Part shown: positions 9,512 to 24,743 of the stretch, in pieces
Position numbering within the stretch: position 1 is the stretch's first letter
How the letters are laid out: each line of letters begins with the position of its first letter
Source of the DNA: Hydractinia symbiolongicarpus
Lineage: Eukaryota > Cnidaria > Hydrozoa > Anthoathecata > Hydractiniidae
Assembly (NCBI RefSeq): GCF_029227915.1
Contig: NC_079888.1
Coordinates: forward strand, 7,981,001-8,045,000
Length of the DNA stretch: 64,000 nt
Direction of reading: 5' to 3'
Translations under genes and position numbers: made by a program
Notes under the pieces: generated by a model
Told to the model about the DNA's origin: nothing
Databases searched by the model: none
The model's input: only the letters and a program-made list of their open reading frames with translations

Positions 9512-9518
9512 CACATTC

Positions 9519-9590
9519 GGTTCTATGGTGTAATGGTTAGCACTCTGGACTTTGAATCCAGCGATCCGAGTTCAAATCTCGGTAGAACCT
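9519..9590 (+). tRNA. tRNA-Gln(TTG), unit 16
   Basis: Consensus. Confidence 0.94.
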
Positions 9591-9795
9591 GACTTTCTTT
9601 TTGAACTCTGATTTAATCATTTGTTTAAGAGTTACGTGATGAAGGGATGATTTATCTAAAATGGTCTAAGCCATATTTGAAAGCTTTCAAGTCATTTCTT
9701 TAACACTTGCCAGGTTTATGGCGGAACTCATGCTTAAAGGAGAATTGGTGAATTCCAAAGCGCGTTCGTAATGCAATTAAAAGTGCATCAGAAAA

Positions 9796-9868
9796 CGGCC
9801 AACGTGGGCCTCGAAACCACGACCCTGAGATTAAGAGTCTCATGCTCTACCGACTGAGCTAGCCGGGC
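9796..9868 (-). tRNA. tRNA-Lys(CTT), unit 16
   Basis: T-arm and one acceptor change. Confidence 0.68.
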
Positions 9869-10051
9869 TGATTCGTTACTACGTTCCGCCATTAAAGCCG
9901 TCTTGGACTTACGCAACAATTGACCACACCTAAGATTACTTAAAATAGGACCACTCGCGTAATCCTACTGTTTGGGCTGGTAAAAGGTTACGTGAGTCGA
10001 AACAGGTTCAGCAATGTTAGCTTTCCATAAAGTAGACGTGGTACAGAAACA

Positions 10052-10133
10052 GACGAGGTGGCCGAGTGGTTAAGGCGATGGACTGCTAATCCATTGGGCT
10101 ATGCCCGCGTGGGTTCGAATCCCATCTTCGTCG
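10052..10133 (+). tRNA. tRNA-Ser(GCT), unit 17
   Basis: Consensus except one variable-loop base. Confidence 0.93.
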
Positions 10134-10140
10134 CACATTC

Positions 10141-10212
10141 GGTTCTATGCTATAATGGTTAGCACTCTGGAGTTTGAATCCAGCGATCCGAGTTCAAATC
10201 TCGGTAGAACCT
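10141..10212 (+). tRNA. tRNA-Gln(TTG), unit 17
   Basis: C32 to G in the anticodon loop and two D-arm changes. Confidence 0.75.
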
Positions 10213-10417
10213 GTCTTTCATTGTGAACTCTGAATTAATCATTTGTTTAAGAAATGCGTGAGGAAGGGATGATTTATCTAAAATTGACTAAGCCATATTT
10301 GAATGCTTTCAAGTCATTTCTTCAACATTTGCCAGGTTTATGGCGGAACTCATGCTTATAGGAGAATTGGTGATTTCCACGGCGCCTTCGTACTGCAATC
10401 CAAAGTCCATCAGAAAA

Positions 10418-10490
10418 CGCCTAACGTGGGGCTCGAACCCACGATCCTGAGATTAAGAGTCTCATGCTCTACTGACTGGGCTAGCTGGGT
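10418..10490 (-). tRNA. tRNA-Lys(CTT), unit 17
   Basis: Matches the unit 14 Lys. Confidence 0.72.
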
Positions 10491-10673
10491 TGATACGATA
10501 TAAGGTTCCGCCATCAAAGCCGTCTTGGACTAATGCAACAATTGACCACGCCTAAGATTACTTAAAATTGGGCCACTCACGTAATCCTACTGTTTGGGCT
10601 GGTAAAAGGTTACGGGAGTCGAAACAGGTTCAGCAATGTTAGCTTTCCATAAAGTAGACGTGGTACAGAAACA

Positions 10674-10755
10674 GACGAGGTGGCCGAGTGGTGAAGGTGA
10701 TGGACTGCTAATCCTTCGGGTTCTGCCTGCGTGGGTTCGAATCACATCTTCGTCG
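10674..10755 (+). tRNA. tRNA-Ser(GCT), unit 18
   Basis: D-arm, variable-arm and T-stem changes. Confidence 0.65.
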
Positions 10756-10762
10756 CACATGC

Positions 10763-10834
10763 AGTTCTATGGTGAAATGGTTAGCACTCTGGACTTTGAA
10801 TCCAGCGATCCGAGTTCAAATCTCGGTAGAACCT
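10763..10834 (+). tRNA. tRNA-Gln(TTG), unit 18
   Basis: G1 to A and one D-loop change. Confidence 0.75.
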
Positions 10835-11039
10835 GACTTTCTTTTTGAACTCTGATTTAGTCATTTGTTTAAGAGTTACGTGAGGAAGGGATGATTTATC
10901 TAAAATTGACTAAGCCTTATTTGAATGCTTTCAAGTCATTTCTTCAACATTTGCCAGGTTTATGGCAGAACTCATGCTTAGAGGAGAATTGGTGATTTCC
11001 ACGGCGCGTTTGTAATGTAATTAAAAGTGTATCAGAAAA

Positions 11040-11112
11040 CTCCCAACGTGGGGTTCGAACCCACGACCCTACGATGAAGAGTCTCATGCTGTACCGACTG
11101 CGCTAGCCGGGT
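11040..11112 (-). tRNA. tRNA-Lys(CTT), decayed, unit 18
   Basis: Anticodon-stem and D-stem mismatches; A37 to C. Confidence 0.5.
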
Positions 11113-11295
11113 CAATTCGTTATTAGATTCCGCCGTTAAAGCCGTCTTGGACTTACGCAACAATTGACCACGCCTAAGATTACTTAAAATTGGGCGACTC
11201 ACTTAATCCTACTGTCTGGGCTGGTAAAAGGTTACGTGAGTCGAAACAGGTTCAGCAATGTTAGCTTTCCATAAAGTAGACGTGGTACAGAAACA

Positions 11296-11377
11296 GACGA
11301 GGTGGCCGAGTGGTTAAGGCGATGGACTGCTAATCCTTCGGGTTCTGTCCGCGTGGGTTCGAATCACATCTTCGTCG
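11296..11377 (+). tRNA. tRNA-Ser(GCT), unit 19
   Basis: Variable-arm and T-stem changes. Confidence 0.72.
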
Positions 11378-11384
11378 CACATGC

Positions 11385-11456
11385 AGTTCTATGGTGAAAT
11401 GTTCAGTACTCTGGACTTTGAATCCAGCGATCCGAGTTCAAATCTCGGTAGAACCT
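11385..11456 (+). tRNA. tRNA-Gln(TTG), unit 19
   Basis: G1 to A and several D-arm changes. Confidence 0.65.
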
Positions 11457-11661
11457 GACCTTCTTTTTGAATTCTTTTTTAATCTTTTGTTTAACAAATA
11501 CGTGAGGGAAAGGCTGATTTATTTAAAATTGACTAAGCCATATTTGAATGCTTTCAAGTCATTTCTTCAACTTTTGCCAAGTTTATGGCACCACTCATGC
11601 TTAGAAGGGGACTTGGTGATTTCCATGGCGCTTGTAATGCAATCCAATGACTATCGGTAAA

Positions 11662-11734
11662 AGCCCAACGTGGGGCTCGAACCCACAACCCTGAGATTAA
11701 GAGTCTCATGCTTTACCGACTGAGCTAGCCGGTT
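11662..11734 (-). tRNA. tRNA-Lys(CTT), unit 19
   Basis: Discriminator changed to T; two acceptor changes. Confidence 0.68.
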
Positions 11735-11917
11735 TGATTTGTTTTTAGGTGCCGCCACTAAAGCCATCTTGGACTTACGCAACAATTGACCACACCTTAA
11801 ATTACTTAAAATTGGGTCGCTCGCATACTCCTACTGTTTGGGCTGGTAAAATGTCACGTGATTCGAAACAGGTTCAGCAATGTTAGCTTTCCATAAAGTA
11901 GACGTGGTACAGAAGCA

Positions 11918-11999
11918 GACGAGGTGGCCGAGTGGTTAAGGCGATGTACGGCTAATCCATTTGGCTGTGCCCGCGTGGGTTCGAATCCCATCTTCGACG
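11918..11999 (+). tRNA. tRNA-Ser(GCT), decayed, unit 20
   Basis: Anticodon arm reads GTACGGCTAATCC, so U33 is lost. Confidence 0.55.
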
Positions 12000-12006
12000 C
12001 ACATTC

Positions 12007-12078
12007 GGTTCTATGGTGTAATGGTTAGCACTCTGGACTTTGAATCCAGCGATCCGAGTTCAAATCCCGGTAGAACCT
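12007..12078 (+). tRNA. tRNA-Gln(TTG), unit 20
   Basis: One T-stem change. Confidence 0.92.
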
Positions 12079-12283
12079 GAACTTCTTTTTGAACTCTGAC
12101 TTAATCATTTGTTTAAGAAATGCGTGAGGAAGGGATGATTTATCTAAAATTGATTAAGCCATATTTGAAAGATTTCAAGTCATTTCTTCAACATTTGCCA
12201 GGTTTATGGCGGAATTCATGCTTGGAGGAGAATTGGTGATTTACACGGCGTGTTCGTAACGCAATTAAAAGTTTATCAGAAAA

Positions 12284-12354
12284 CGCCCAACGTGGGGCTC
12301 GAACCCACGACCCTGAGATTAAGAGTCTCATGCTCTACCGACTGAGCTAGCCGG
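12284..12354 (-). tRNA. tRNA-Lys(CTT), 5' end truncated, unit 20
   Basis: The last bases of the 5' acceptor strand are replaced by spacer (GCCGGATTCG). Confidence 0.6.
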
Positions 12355-12535
12355 ATTCGTTATTAGGTTCCACCATTGAAGCCGTCTTGGATTTACGCAA
12401 CAATTGACCACACCTTAAATTACTTAAAATTGGGCCACTCGCGTAATCCTACTATTTGGGCTGGTAAAAGGTTACGTGAGTCGAAACAGGCTCAGCAATG
12501 TTAGCTTTCCATAAAGTAGACGTGGTACAGAAACG

Positions 12536-12617
12536 GACGAGGTGGCCGATTGGTTAAGGCGATGGACTGCTAATCCATTGGCCTCTGCCCGCGTGGTTTC
12601 GAATCCCATCTTCGTCG
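12536..12617 (+). tRNA. tRNA-Ser(GCT), unit 21
   Basis: D-loop, variable-arm and T-stem changes. Confidence 0.68.
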
Positions 12618-12624
12618 CACATTC

Positions 12625-12696
12625 GGTTCTATGGTGTAATGGTTAGCACTCCGGACTTTGAATCCAGCGATCCGAGTTCAAATCCCGGTAGAACCT
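12625..12696 (+). tRNA. tRNA-Gln(TTG), unit 21
   Basis: Minor anticodon-stem and T-stem changes. Confidence 0.85.
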
Positions 12697-12901
12697 GACC
12701 TTCTTTTTGAATTCTTATTTAATCTTTTGTTTAAAAAATACGTGAGGGAAAGGCTGATTTGTTTAAAATTTACTAAGCCATTTTTAAATGCTTTCAAGTC
12801 ATTTCTTCAACATTTGCCAGGTTTATGGCAGAACTCGTGCTTGGAAGAGAATTGGTGTTTTCCACGGCCGTTCGTAATGCAATTAAAAGTGTATCAGAAA
12901 A

Positions 12902-12974
12902 CTCCCAACGTGGGGCTCGAAACCACGGCCCTACGATGAAGAGTCTAATGCTGTACCGACTGCGCTAGCCGGGC
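12902..12974 (-). tRNA. tRNA-Lys(CTT), decayed, unit 21
   Basis: T-stem, anticodon-stem and D-stem mismatches. Confidence 0.45.
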
Positions 12975-13157
12975 CGATTCGTTATTAGATTCCGCCGTTA
13001 AAGCCGTCTTGTACTTACGCAACAATTGGCCACGCCTAAGATTACTTAAAATTGGGCCACTCACGTAATCCTACTGTTTGGGCTGGTAAAAGGTTACGTG
13101 AGTCGAAACAGGTTCAGCAATGTTAGCTTTCCATAAAGTAGACGTGGTACAGAAACA

Positions 13158-13239
13158 GACGAAGTGTCCCAGTGGTTAAGACGATGGACTGCTAATCCAT
13201 TAGGCTCTGCCCGCGTGGGTTCCAATCCAATCTTCGTCG
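13158..13239 (+). tRNA. tRNA-Ser(GCT), unit 22
   Basis: Box A and T-loop altered (TTCCAAT). Confidence 0.6.
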
Positions 13240-13246
13240 CACATTC

Positions 13247-13318
13247 GGTTCTATGGTGTAATGGTTAGCATTCTCGACTTTGAATCCAGCGATCCGAGTT
13301 CAAATCTCGGTAGAAACT
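13247..13318 (+). tRNA. tRNA-Gln(TTG), unit 22
   Basis: Anticodon-stem and acceptor mismatches. Confidence 0.65.
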
Positions 13319-13524
13319 GACCTTCCTTTTGAATTTTGATTTATTCTTTTGTTAAAAAAATACGTGAGGGAAAGGCTGATTTATTTAAAAGTGACTAAGC
13401 CATATTTGAATGCTTTCAAGTCATTTCTTCAACATTTGCCAGGTTTATGGCAGAACTCATGCTTAGAGGAGAAGTTGTGATTTCCACGGCGCGTTCGTAA
13501 TGCAATTAAAAGTGTATCAGAAAA

Positions 13525-13597
13525 CGCCCAACGTGGGGCTCGAACCCACGACCCTGAGGTTAAGAGTCTCATGCTCTACCGACTGAGCTAGCCGGGC
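13525..13597 (-). tRNA. tRNA-Lys(CTT), unit 22
   Basis: Consensus except one anticodon-stem base. Confidence 0.87.
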
Positions 13598-13780
13598 TGA
13601 TTCGTAATTAGGTTCCGCCATTAAAGCCCTCTTGGACTTACGCAACAATTGACCACACCTAAGATTACTTAAAATTGGGCGACTCGCGTAATCCTACTGT
13701 TTGGGCTGGTAAAAGGTTACGTGAGTCGAAACAGGTTCAGCAATGTTAGCTTTCCATAAAGTAGACGTGGTATAGAAACA

Positions 13781-13861
13781 GACAAGGTGGCCGAGTTGTT
13801 AAGGCGATGGACTGCTAATCCATTGGGCTCTGCCCGCGTGGGTTCGAATCCAACTTCGTCG
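13781..13861 (+). tRNA. tRNA-Ser(GCT), unit 23
   Basis: 81 nt, with acceptor and T-stem changes. Confidence 0.68.
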
Positions 13862-13868
13862 CACATTT

Positions 13869-13940
13869 GGTTCTATGCTGTAATGGTTAGCACTCTGGAC
13901 TTTGAACCCAGCGATCCGAGTTCAAGTCTCGGTAGAACCT
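13869..13940 (+). tRNA. tRNA-Gln(TTG), unit 23
   Basis: Anticodon-stem change TGAACCCAG. Confidence 0.8.
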
Positions 13941-14145
13941 GACCTTCTTTTTGAATTTTGATTTAATCTTTTGTTTAAAAAATACGTGAGGGAAAGGCTG
14001 ATTTATTTAAAATTGACTAAGTTATATTTGAATGCTTTCAAGTCATTTATTGAACATTTGCCAGGTTTATGGCAGAACTCGTGCTTGGAAGAGAATTGGT
14101 GATTTCCACGGCCGTTCGTAATGCAATTAAAAGTGTATCAGAAAA

Positions 14146-14218
14146 CTCCCAACGTGGGGCTCGAAACCACGGCCCTACGATGAAGAGTCTCATGCTGTAC
14201 CGACTGCGCTAGCCGGGC
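14146..14218 (-). tRNA. tRNA-Lys(CTT), decayed, unit 23
   Basis: Same decayed form as unit 21. Confidence 0.48.
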
Positions 14219-14401
14219 CGATTCGTTATTAGATTCCGCCGTTAAAGCCGTCTTGTACTTACGCAACAATTGGCCACGCCTAAGATTACTTAAAATTGGG
14301 CCACTCACGTAATCCTACTGTTTGGGCTGGTAAAAGGTTACGTGAGTCGAAACAGGTTCAGCAATGTTAGCTTTCCATAAAGTAGACGTGGTACAGAATC
14401 A

Positions 14402-14483
14402 GACGAAGTGGCCCAGTGGTTAAGACGATGGACTGCTAATCCATTAGGCTCTGCCCGCGTGGGTTCCAATCCAATCTTCGTCG
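14402..14483 (+). tRNA. tRNA-Ser(GCT), unit 24
   Basis: Acceptor, D-arm and T-loop changes. Confidence 0.6.
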
Positions 14484-14490
14484 CACATTC

Positions 14491-14562
14491 GGTTCTATGG
14501 TGTAATGTTTAGCACTCTGGACTTTGAACCCAGCGATCCGAGTTCAAATCTCGGCAGAACCT
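14491..14562 (+). tRNA. tRNA-Gln(TTG), unit 24
   Basis: D-loop, anticodon-stem and acceptor-region changes. Confidence 0.75.
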
Positions 14563-14767
14563 GACTTTCTTTTTGAACTCTGATTTAATCATTTGTTTAA
14601 GAAATGCGTGAGGAAGGGATGATTTATCTAAAATTGACTAAGCCATATTTGAATGCTTTCAAGTCATTTCTTCAACATTTGCCAGGTTTATGGCGGAACT
14701 CATGCTTAAAGGAGAATTGGTGATTTTCACGGCGAGTTCGTAATGCAATCCAAAGTCTATCAGAAAA

Positions 14768-14840
14768 CGCCCAACGTGGGTCTCGAACCCACGACCCTGA
14801 TATTGAGAGTCTCATACTCTACTGACTGGGCTAGCTGGGC
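14768..14840 (-). tRNA. Lys-type tRNA with anticodon CTC (Glu GAG), unit 24
   Basis: The anticodon loop is CTCTCAA, with one stem mismatch. Confidence 0.65.
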
Positions 14841-15023
14841 TGATACGATATAAGGCTCCGCCATTAAAGCCGTCTTGGACTTATGCAACAATTGACCAGA
14901 CCTAAGATTACTTAAAATTGCGCCACTCGCGTAATCCTACAGTTTGGGCTAGTAAAAGGTTACGTGAGTCGAAACAGGTTCAGCAATGTTAGCTTTCCAT
15001 AAGGTAGACGTGGTACAGAAACA

Positions 15024-15105
15024 GACGAGGTGACCGAGTGGTTAAGGCGATGGACTGCTAGGCCATTGGGCGCTGCCCGCGTGGGTTCTAATCCCATCTG
15101 CGACG
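15024..15105 (+). tRNA. tRNA-Ser(GCT), unit 25
   Basis: Anticodon-stem, T-loop and acceptor mismatches (TGCGACG end). Confidence 0.55.
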
Positions 15106-15112
15106 CACATTC

Positions 15113-15183
15113 GTTCTATGGTGTAATGGTTAGCACTCTGGACTTTGAATCCAGCGATCCGAGTTCAAATCTCGGTAGAACCT
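15113..15183 (+). tRNA. tRNA-Gln(TTG), unit 25
   Basis: The first G is missing; otherwise consensus. Confidence 0.78.
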
Positions 15184-15390
15184 GACCTTCTTTTTGAACT
15201 CTGATTTAATCTTTTGTTAAAAAAAATACGTGAGGGAAAGGCTGATTTATTTAAAATGGACTAAGTCATATTTGAATGCTTTCAAGTCATTTCTTCAACA
15301 TTTGCCAGGTTTATTGCAGAACTCATGCTTAGAGGAGGATTTGTGATTTCCACGGCGCGTTCGTAATGGAATTGAAAGTGTATCAGAGAA

Positions 15391-15456
15391 CGCCCAACGT
15401 GGGGCTCGAACCCACGACCCTGAGATTAAGAGTCTCATGCTCTACCGACTGAGCTA
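15391..15456 (-). pseudogene. tRNA-Lys(CTT), 3' part, split by transposon, unit 25
   Basis: This is a consensus tRNA-Lys from the D-loop to the 3' end, interrupted after the GAGCTA target. The 5' part is at 22865-22877. Without the insertion and one TSD copy the gene would be a full 73-nt Lys. Confidence 0.92.
15451..15456. repeat. Target-site duplication, left copy
   Basis: GAGCTA, identical to 22865-22870. On the tRNA-Lys sense strand this is TAGCTC, nucleotides 8-13 at the start of box A. Confidence 0.9.
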
Positions 15457-16165
15457 AAATTCACGCCTATTGGTCTACACGAAAGGGGGAAAAGAAAAAA
15501 ATGAGAAAAAGAGGGGAGAAAGAAAAAAAAGAGACGAAAGCGCGCGCAAAAATTCCGTTAATATTCATCGGCCAACCTCACGGCTAACCGATTTGACGGT
15601 ATTATCGCTGTTCTCGTGGCAATATATCATCAGAACATACAACTTAAGTTGACAGTTGCATTTGAAAGTTACAGATGAGCCAAGAGGTCTTATTTATGCG
15701 CCGTTTTCGAGCACTTGTGGTTTTTCTTTTTTTAAGTTAATAGTGCCGTCGAAGGACGGCGGCCGTTTCGCACCCTACAATGGTACTGCGTCAGTTAACT
15801 TACATGTCCCGATGATATATCGCAACGAGAGTTAAAAAACGATAAAGTATTATTAAGCTGACAAAAGTACACTGGCTGCGCTTGCTTATTACTTGTGGCT
15901 TCGCGAAGTATTAAACGGAAAAATATGTGTTTATAAAGCAAAAAGCGAAAATGCTAACTCGTACTTGTCAGATAATAACATTCAGGCTACCGGTCCCCCG
16001 GGATCTTGTGCACCAGTTCTATCCCGTATTATCCACTCTAGGTGGGGGTATCACATTTGCCAAAATGCTCATTGTTGCCGGCTTCGCAATGTTCGGTAAT
16101 GTTGATATCATCCAAGTATGTAGATTCAGCACCAATGTCTTTACTTTAGACAGTCCTGCCAAAAA
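15457..16165. other. Transposon left-end region
   Basis: No convincing gene. There is a purine-rich stretch at 15480-15540 and one early copy of the minisatellite core near 15624. Confidence 0.5.
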
Positions 16166-17172
16166 GGTTGGTCTATTATATCATCTGAACATGCAAGTTA
16201 AGTTTGTTATATCATCTGAGCGTGTAAGTTAAGTTTTTATTGTCGTAGGCAACGTTCATAAATAACGTTTGGAATCTCGATCTACGAATGCCTGTGCCGG
16301 AATTGTATATCATCTGAACATGTAAATCAAGTGTCCGCAGTGCGTTCATTGGCAGCGTATATATCATCTGAACATGTTAAATCAAGTGTTCGCACTGTTT
16401 CCATTGGCAGCATTGGCAGCGTATATATCATCTGAACATGTAAATCAAGTGTACGCAGTGCGTTCATTGGCAGCATTGGCAGCGTATATATCATCTGAAC
16501 ATGTAAATCAAGTGTTCGCAGTGTTTCCATTGACAGCATTGGCAGCGTCTATATCATCTGAACATGTAAATCAAGTGTCCGCAGTGCTTTCATTGGCAGC
16601 ATTGGCAGCGTATATATCATCTGAACATGTAAGTTAAATTACGCAGTACCATCGTAGGGTGCGAATATATCATCTAAACATGTAAGTTAAGTTAGGTGTA
16701 CCATCGTAGGGAGCGAATATATCATCTGAACATGTAAGTTAAGTTAGGTGTACCATCGTAGGGAGCGAATATATCATCTGAACATGTAAGTTAAGTTAGG
16801 TGTACCATCGTAGGGAGCGAATATATCATCTGAACATGTAAGTTAAGTGACCCAGTACCATCGTAGGGAGCGAATATATCATCTGAACATGTAAGTTAAG
16901 TGACGCAGTACCATCGTAGGGAGCGAATATATCATCTGAACATGTAAGTTAAGTGACGCAGTACCATCGTAGGGAGCTAATATATCATCTGAAAATGTAA
17001 GTTAAGTGACGCAGTACCATCGTAGGGAGCGAATATATCATCTGAACATGTAAGTTAAGTGACGCAGTACCATCGTAGGGAGCGAATATATCATCTGAAC
17101 ATGTAACTTAAGTGACGCAGTACCATCGTAGGGAGCGAATATATCATCTAAACATGTAAGTTAAGTTAGTTG
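16166..17172. repeat. Minisatellite at transposon left end
   Basis: About 18 copies of a core reading ATATATCATCTGAACATGTA. The first part (to ~16640) has a ~60-70-bp period with CATTGGCAGC segments. The second has a ~53-54-bp period with ACCATCGTAGGGAGCGA. The open frames across it are repeat artefacts. It may hold transposase binding sites. Confidence 0.9.
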
Positions 17173-17187
17173 TACGTCTTAAATGTT

Positions 17188-22025
<4,838 letters not shown>

Positions 22026-22635
22026 TTTAAAAAATGTTGCACTAATACTAAGTTAGCTGAGCAAGAGACTATAAATAAAAATAAATTTGTTTATAACCAT
22101 AAGGGGTGACATCCTTGGAAAACTTGACATGCTTATCGGCTATACACCAGGAGTATCTACGTACGTAAACGGTGTGTATGGATTAACCTTCCAGATAATT
22201 AGACATGACAGTTTTACATAGAATTTTAAACGTTAAACGTACAATACGACACTCCACATTCTCCTTCCTTCCAAAAGATTGCCGTTAAGGAAGTATGTTT
22301 GTATGGCTAAAACCTTAACAATGTATGGCCGATAAGTGTGACAAGCTTGGGAATTTGACTATTCAAACTCAAACCTAGCCGTAGCTAGCTACAGCTAATA
22401 CTATAGCCAGCTACTAGCTACCCTGCTGTGAACTAAGCCGTTATAAAAGCTCTAATTCTGGGCATTTTAGGGCAGATTTATAAACAAAATGGAAGTAATG
22501 GGGAAGGTAAAGCCTACAAGAAGTAGAGGACACAGTATAAAGGACAGAGCGGAGTATTTATAGCACTCAATTCCAACAAATATTTGACCAAAAACAGACA
22601 TCTCCTCGCCTAGCACTTCTTCGTCGCCATCTTAT
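22026..22635. other. Upstream region of transposase gene
   Basis: AT-rich, no gene. It probably holds the minus-strand promoter. A run of short GCTAGCTA-like repeats lies at about 22375-22425. Confidence 0.45.
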
Positions 22636-22864
22636 TTTTACGCTGAATTCTCAATTTTTGAATTCGGCCAATCACATTGGCTGGCAGTCTCAATTTTCGC
22701 GCTTAGCCAATGAGACGCCATAACAGTCTCAATTTTCAAAATTGAGACTCTTCTATTGTTAAATTGAGAAAAATTGAGACTCTTCTGTCATATGATTGGA
22801 CGACAGTCTCAATTTGGACAATAGAACAGAGTCTCAATTTTACAAGTCCAGTTAGTGTTATTAG
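22636..22864. repeat. Subterminal repeats at transposon right end
   Basis: Seven or so copies of the motif GTCTCAATTT occur in both orientations. They include a near-perfect 25-bp palindrome at 22725-22749 and CCAAT/ATTGG inverted pairs near 22668. Clustered subterminal motifs are typical transposase-binding sites. Confidence 0.75.
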
Positions 22865-22870
22865 GAGCTA
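22865..22870. repeat. Target-site duplication, right copy
   Basis: GAGCTA, identical to 15451-15456. Confidence 0.9.
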
Positions 22871-22877
22871 GCCGGGC
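22865..22877 (-). pseudogene. tRNA-Lys 5' part, unit 25
   Basis: The acceptor 5' strand and start of box A of the Lys gene split by the transposon. Confidence 0.9.
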
Positions 22878-23059
22878 TGATTCGTTATTAGGTTCCGCCA
22901 TTAAAGCCGTCTTGGACTTACGCAACAATTGACCACACCTAAGATTACTTAAATTTGGGCCACTTGGTAATCCTGCTGTTTGGGCTGGTAAAAGGTTACG
23001 TGAGTCGAAGTAGGTTCAGCAATGTTAGCTTTCCATGAAGTAGACGTGGTACAGAAACA

Positions 23060-23141
23060 GACGAGGTGGCCGAGTGGTTAAGGCGATGGACTGCTAATCC
23101 ATTGGGCTCTGCCCGCGTGGGTTCGAATACCATCTTCGTCG
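23060..23141 (+). tRNA. tRNA-Ser(GCT), unit 26
   Basis: One T-stem change (AATACC). Confidence 0.88.
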
Positions 23142-23148
23142 CACATTC

Positions 23149-23220
23149 TGTTCTATGGTGTAATGTTTAGCACTCTGGACTTTGAATCCAGCGATCCGAG
23201 TTCAAATCTCGGTAGAACCT
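23149..23220 (+). tRNA. tRNA-Gln(TTG), unit 26
   Basis: G1 to T; otherwise consensus. Confidence 0.83.
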
Positions 23221-23426
23221 GATCTTCTTTTTGAATTCTTATTTAATCTTTTGTTTAATAAATACGTGAGGGAAAGGCTGATTTATTTAAAATTGTCTAA
23301 GCCATATTTGAATGCTTTCAAGTCATTTCTTCAACATTTGCCAGGTTTATGGCAGAACTCATGCTTAGAGGAGAATTGGTGATTTCCACGGCGCGTTCGT
23401 AATGCAATTAAAAGTGTATCAGAAAA

Positions 23427-23499
23427 CGCCCAACGTGGGGCTCGAGCCCACGACCCTGAGATTAAGAGTCTCATGCTCTACCGACTGAGCTAGCCGTGC
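23427..23499 (-). tRNA. tRNA-Lys(CTT), unit 26
   Basis: Acceptor C3 to A mismatch; one T-arm change. Confidence 0.78.
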
Positions 23500-23682
23500 T
23501 GATTCGTTATTACGTTCCGCCATTGAAGCCGTCATGGACTTACGCAACAACTGACCACACCTAAGATTACTTAAAGTTGGGCCACTCGCGTAATCCTACT
23601 GTTTGGGCTGGTATAAGGTTACGTGAGTCGAAACAGGTTCAGCAATGTTAGCTTTCCATAAAGTAGACGTGCTACAGAAATA

Positions 23683-23763
23683 GACGAGGTGCCCGAGTGG
23701 TTAAGGCGATGGACTGCTAATCCATTGGGCTCTACCACGTGGGTTCGAATGCCATCTTCGTCG
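23683..23763 (+). tRNA. tRNA-Ser(GCT), unit 27
   Basis: 81 nt, with a shortened variable arm (CTCTACCACG). Confidence 0.7.
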
Positions 23764-23770
23764 CACATTC

Positions 23771-23842
23771 GGTTCTATGGTGTATTGGTTAGAACTCTGG
23801 ACTTTGAATCCAGCGATCCGAGTTCACATCTAGGTAGAACCT
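23771..23842 (+). tRNA. tRNA-Gln(TTG), unit 27
   Basis: D-loop and T-arm changes (TTCACATCTAGG). Confidence 0.65.
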
Positions 23843-24049
23843 GACCTTCTTTTTGAATTCAGATTTAATCATTTGTGTAAAAATTACGTGAGGGAAAGGC
23901 TGAATTATTTAAAATTGACTATGCCATATTTGAATGCTTTCAAGTCATTTCTTCAACTTTTGCCAAGTTTATGGCACCACTCATGCTTAGAAGGAGACTT
24001 GGTGATTTCCATGGCGCGTTCGTAATGCAATCCAAAGTCTATCAGAAAA

Positions 24050-24121
24050 CGCCCAAACTGGGGCTCGAACCGAAGACCCTGAGATTAAGAGTCTCATGCT
24101 CTATTGAATGAGCTAGCCGGC
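24050..24121 (-). tRNA. tRNA-Lys(CTT), decayed, unit 27
   Basis: 72 nt, with T-arm, D-loop and acceptor changes. Confidence 0.55.
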
Positions 24122-24304
24122 TGATTCGTTACTAGGTGCCGCCATTAAAGCCGTCTTGGACTTACGCAACAATTGACAACACATAAGATTAATAAAAATT
24201 GGTCCACTCCCGTACTCCTAGTGTTTGGGCTGGTAAAAGAGTACGTGAGTCGAAACAGGTTCAGCAATCTTACCTTTCCATAAAGTAGACGTGGTACAGA
24301 AACA

Positions 24305-24385
24305 GAAGAGGTGGCCGAGTGGTATAGGCGATGGACTACTAATCCATTGCGCTCTGCCCGCGTGGGTTCGAATCCCACTTCGTCG
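24305..24385 (+). tRNA. tRNA-Ser with anticodon ACT, unit 28
   Basis: The loop is CTACTAA, so G34 is A; it still reads Ser AGU. 81 nt, with a C3 to A acceptor change. Confidence 0.68.
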
Positions 24386-24392
24386 CACATTC

Positions 24393-24464
24393 GGTTCTAT
24401 GGTGTAATGGTTAGCACTCTGGACTTTGCATCCAGCGATCCGAGTTCAAATCTCGGTAGAACCT
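24393..24464 (+). tRNA. tRNA-Gln(TTG), A37 to C, unit 28
   Basis: Consensus except the base 3' of the anticodon. Confidence 0.83.
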
Positions 24465-24670
24465 GACCTTCTTTTTGAATTCTTATTTAATCTTTTGTTT
24501 AACAAATACGTGAGGGAAAGGCTGATTTATTTAAAATTGACTAAGCCATATTTGAATGCTTTCAAGTCATATCTTCAACATTTTCCAGGTTTGTGGCAGA
24601 ACTCATGTTTAGAGGAGAATTGGTGATTTCCACGGCGCGTTCGTAATGCAATTAAAAGTGTATCAGAAAA

Positions 24671-24743
24671 CGCCCAACGTGGGGCTCGAGCCCACGACCC
24701 TGAGATTAAGAGTCTCATGCTCTACCGACTGAGCTAGCCGTGC
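24671..24743 (-). tRNA. tRNA-Lys(CTT), unit 28
   Basis: Same form as unit 26. Confidence 0.78.

Larger units (their letters stand above)
1..15456. repeat. tRNA Ser-Gln-Lys tandem array, left part (units 0-25)
   Basis: Tandem units of about 622 bp, each with tRNA-Ser(GCT) and tRNA-Gln(TTG) on the plus strand and tRNA-Lys(CTT) on the minus strand. The order is Lys<, ~184 bp spacer, Ser>, 7 nt, Gln>, ~206 bp spacer, <Lys. Spacers are nearly as conserved between units as the genes, so the whole unit evolves together. Units 5, 10 and 12 are ~100 bp short because Lys is deleted. The spacers hold no other recognisable gene; short open frames across them are not coding. Confidence 0.97.

Noticed and set aside
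16327-16637. Repetitive peptides over the minisatellite on both strands.
   Set aside because: Repeat artefacts with no start context or conserved domain.
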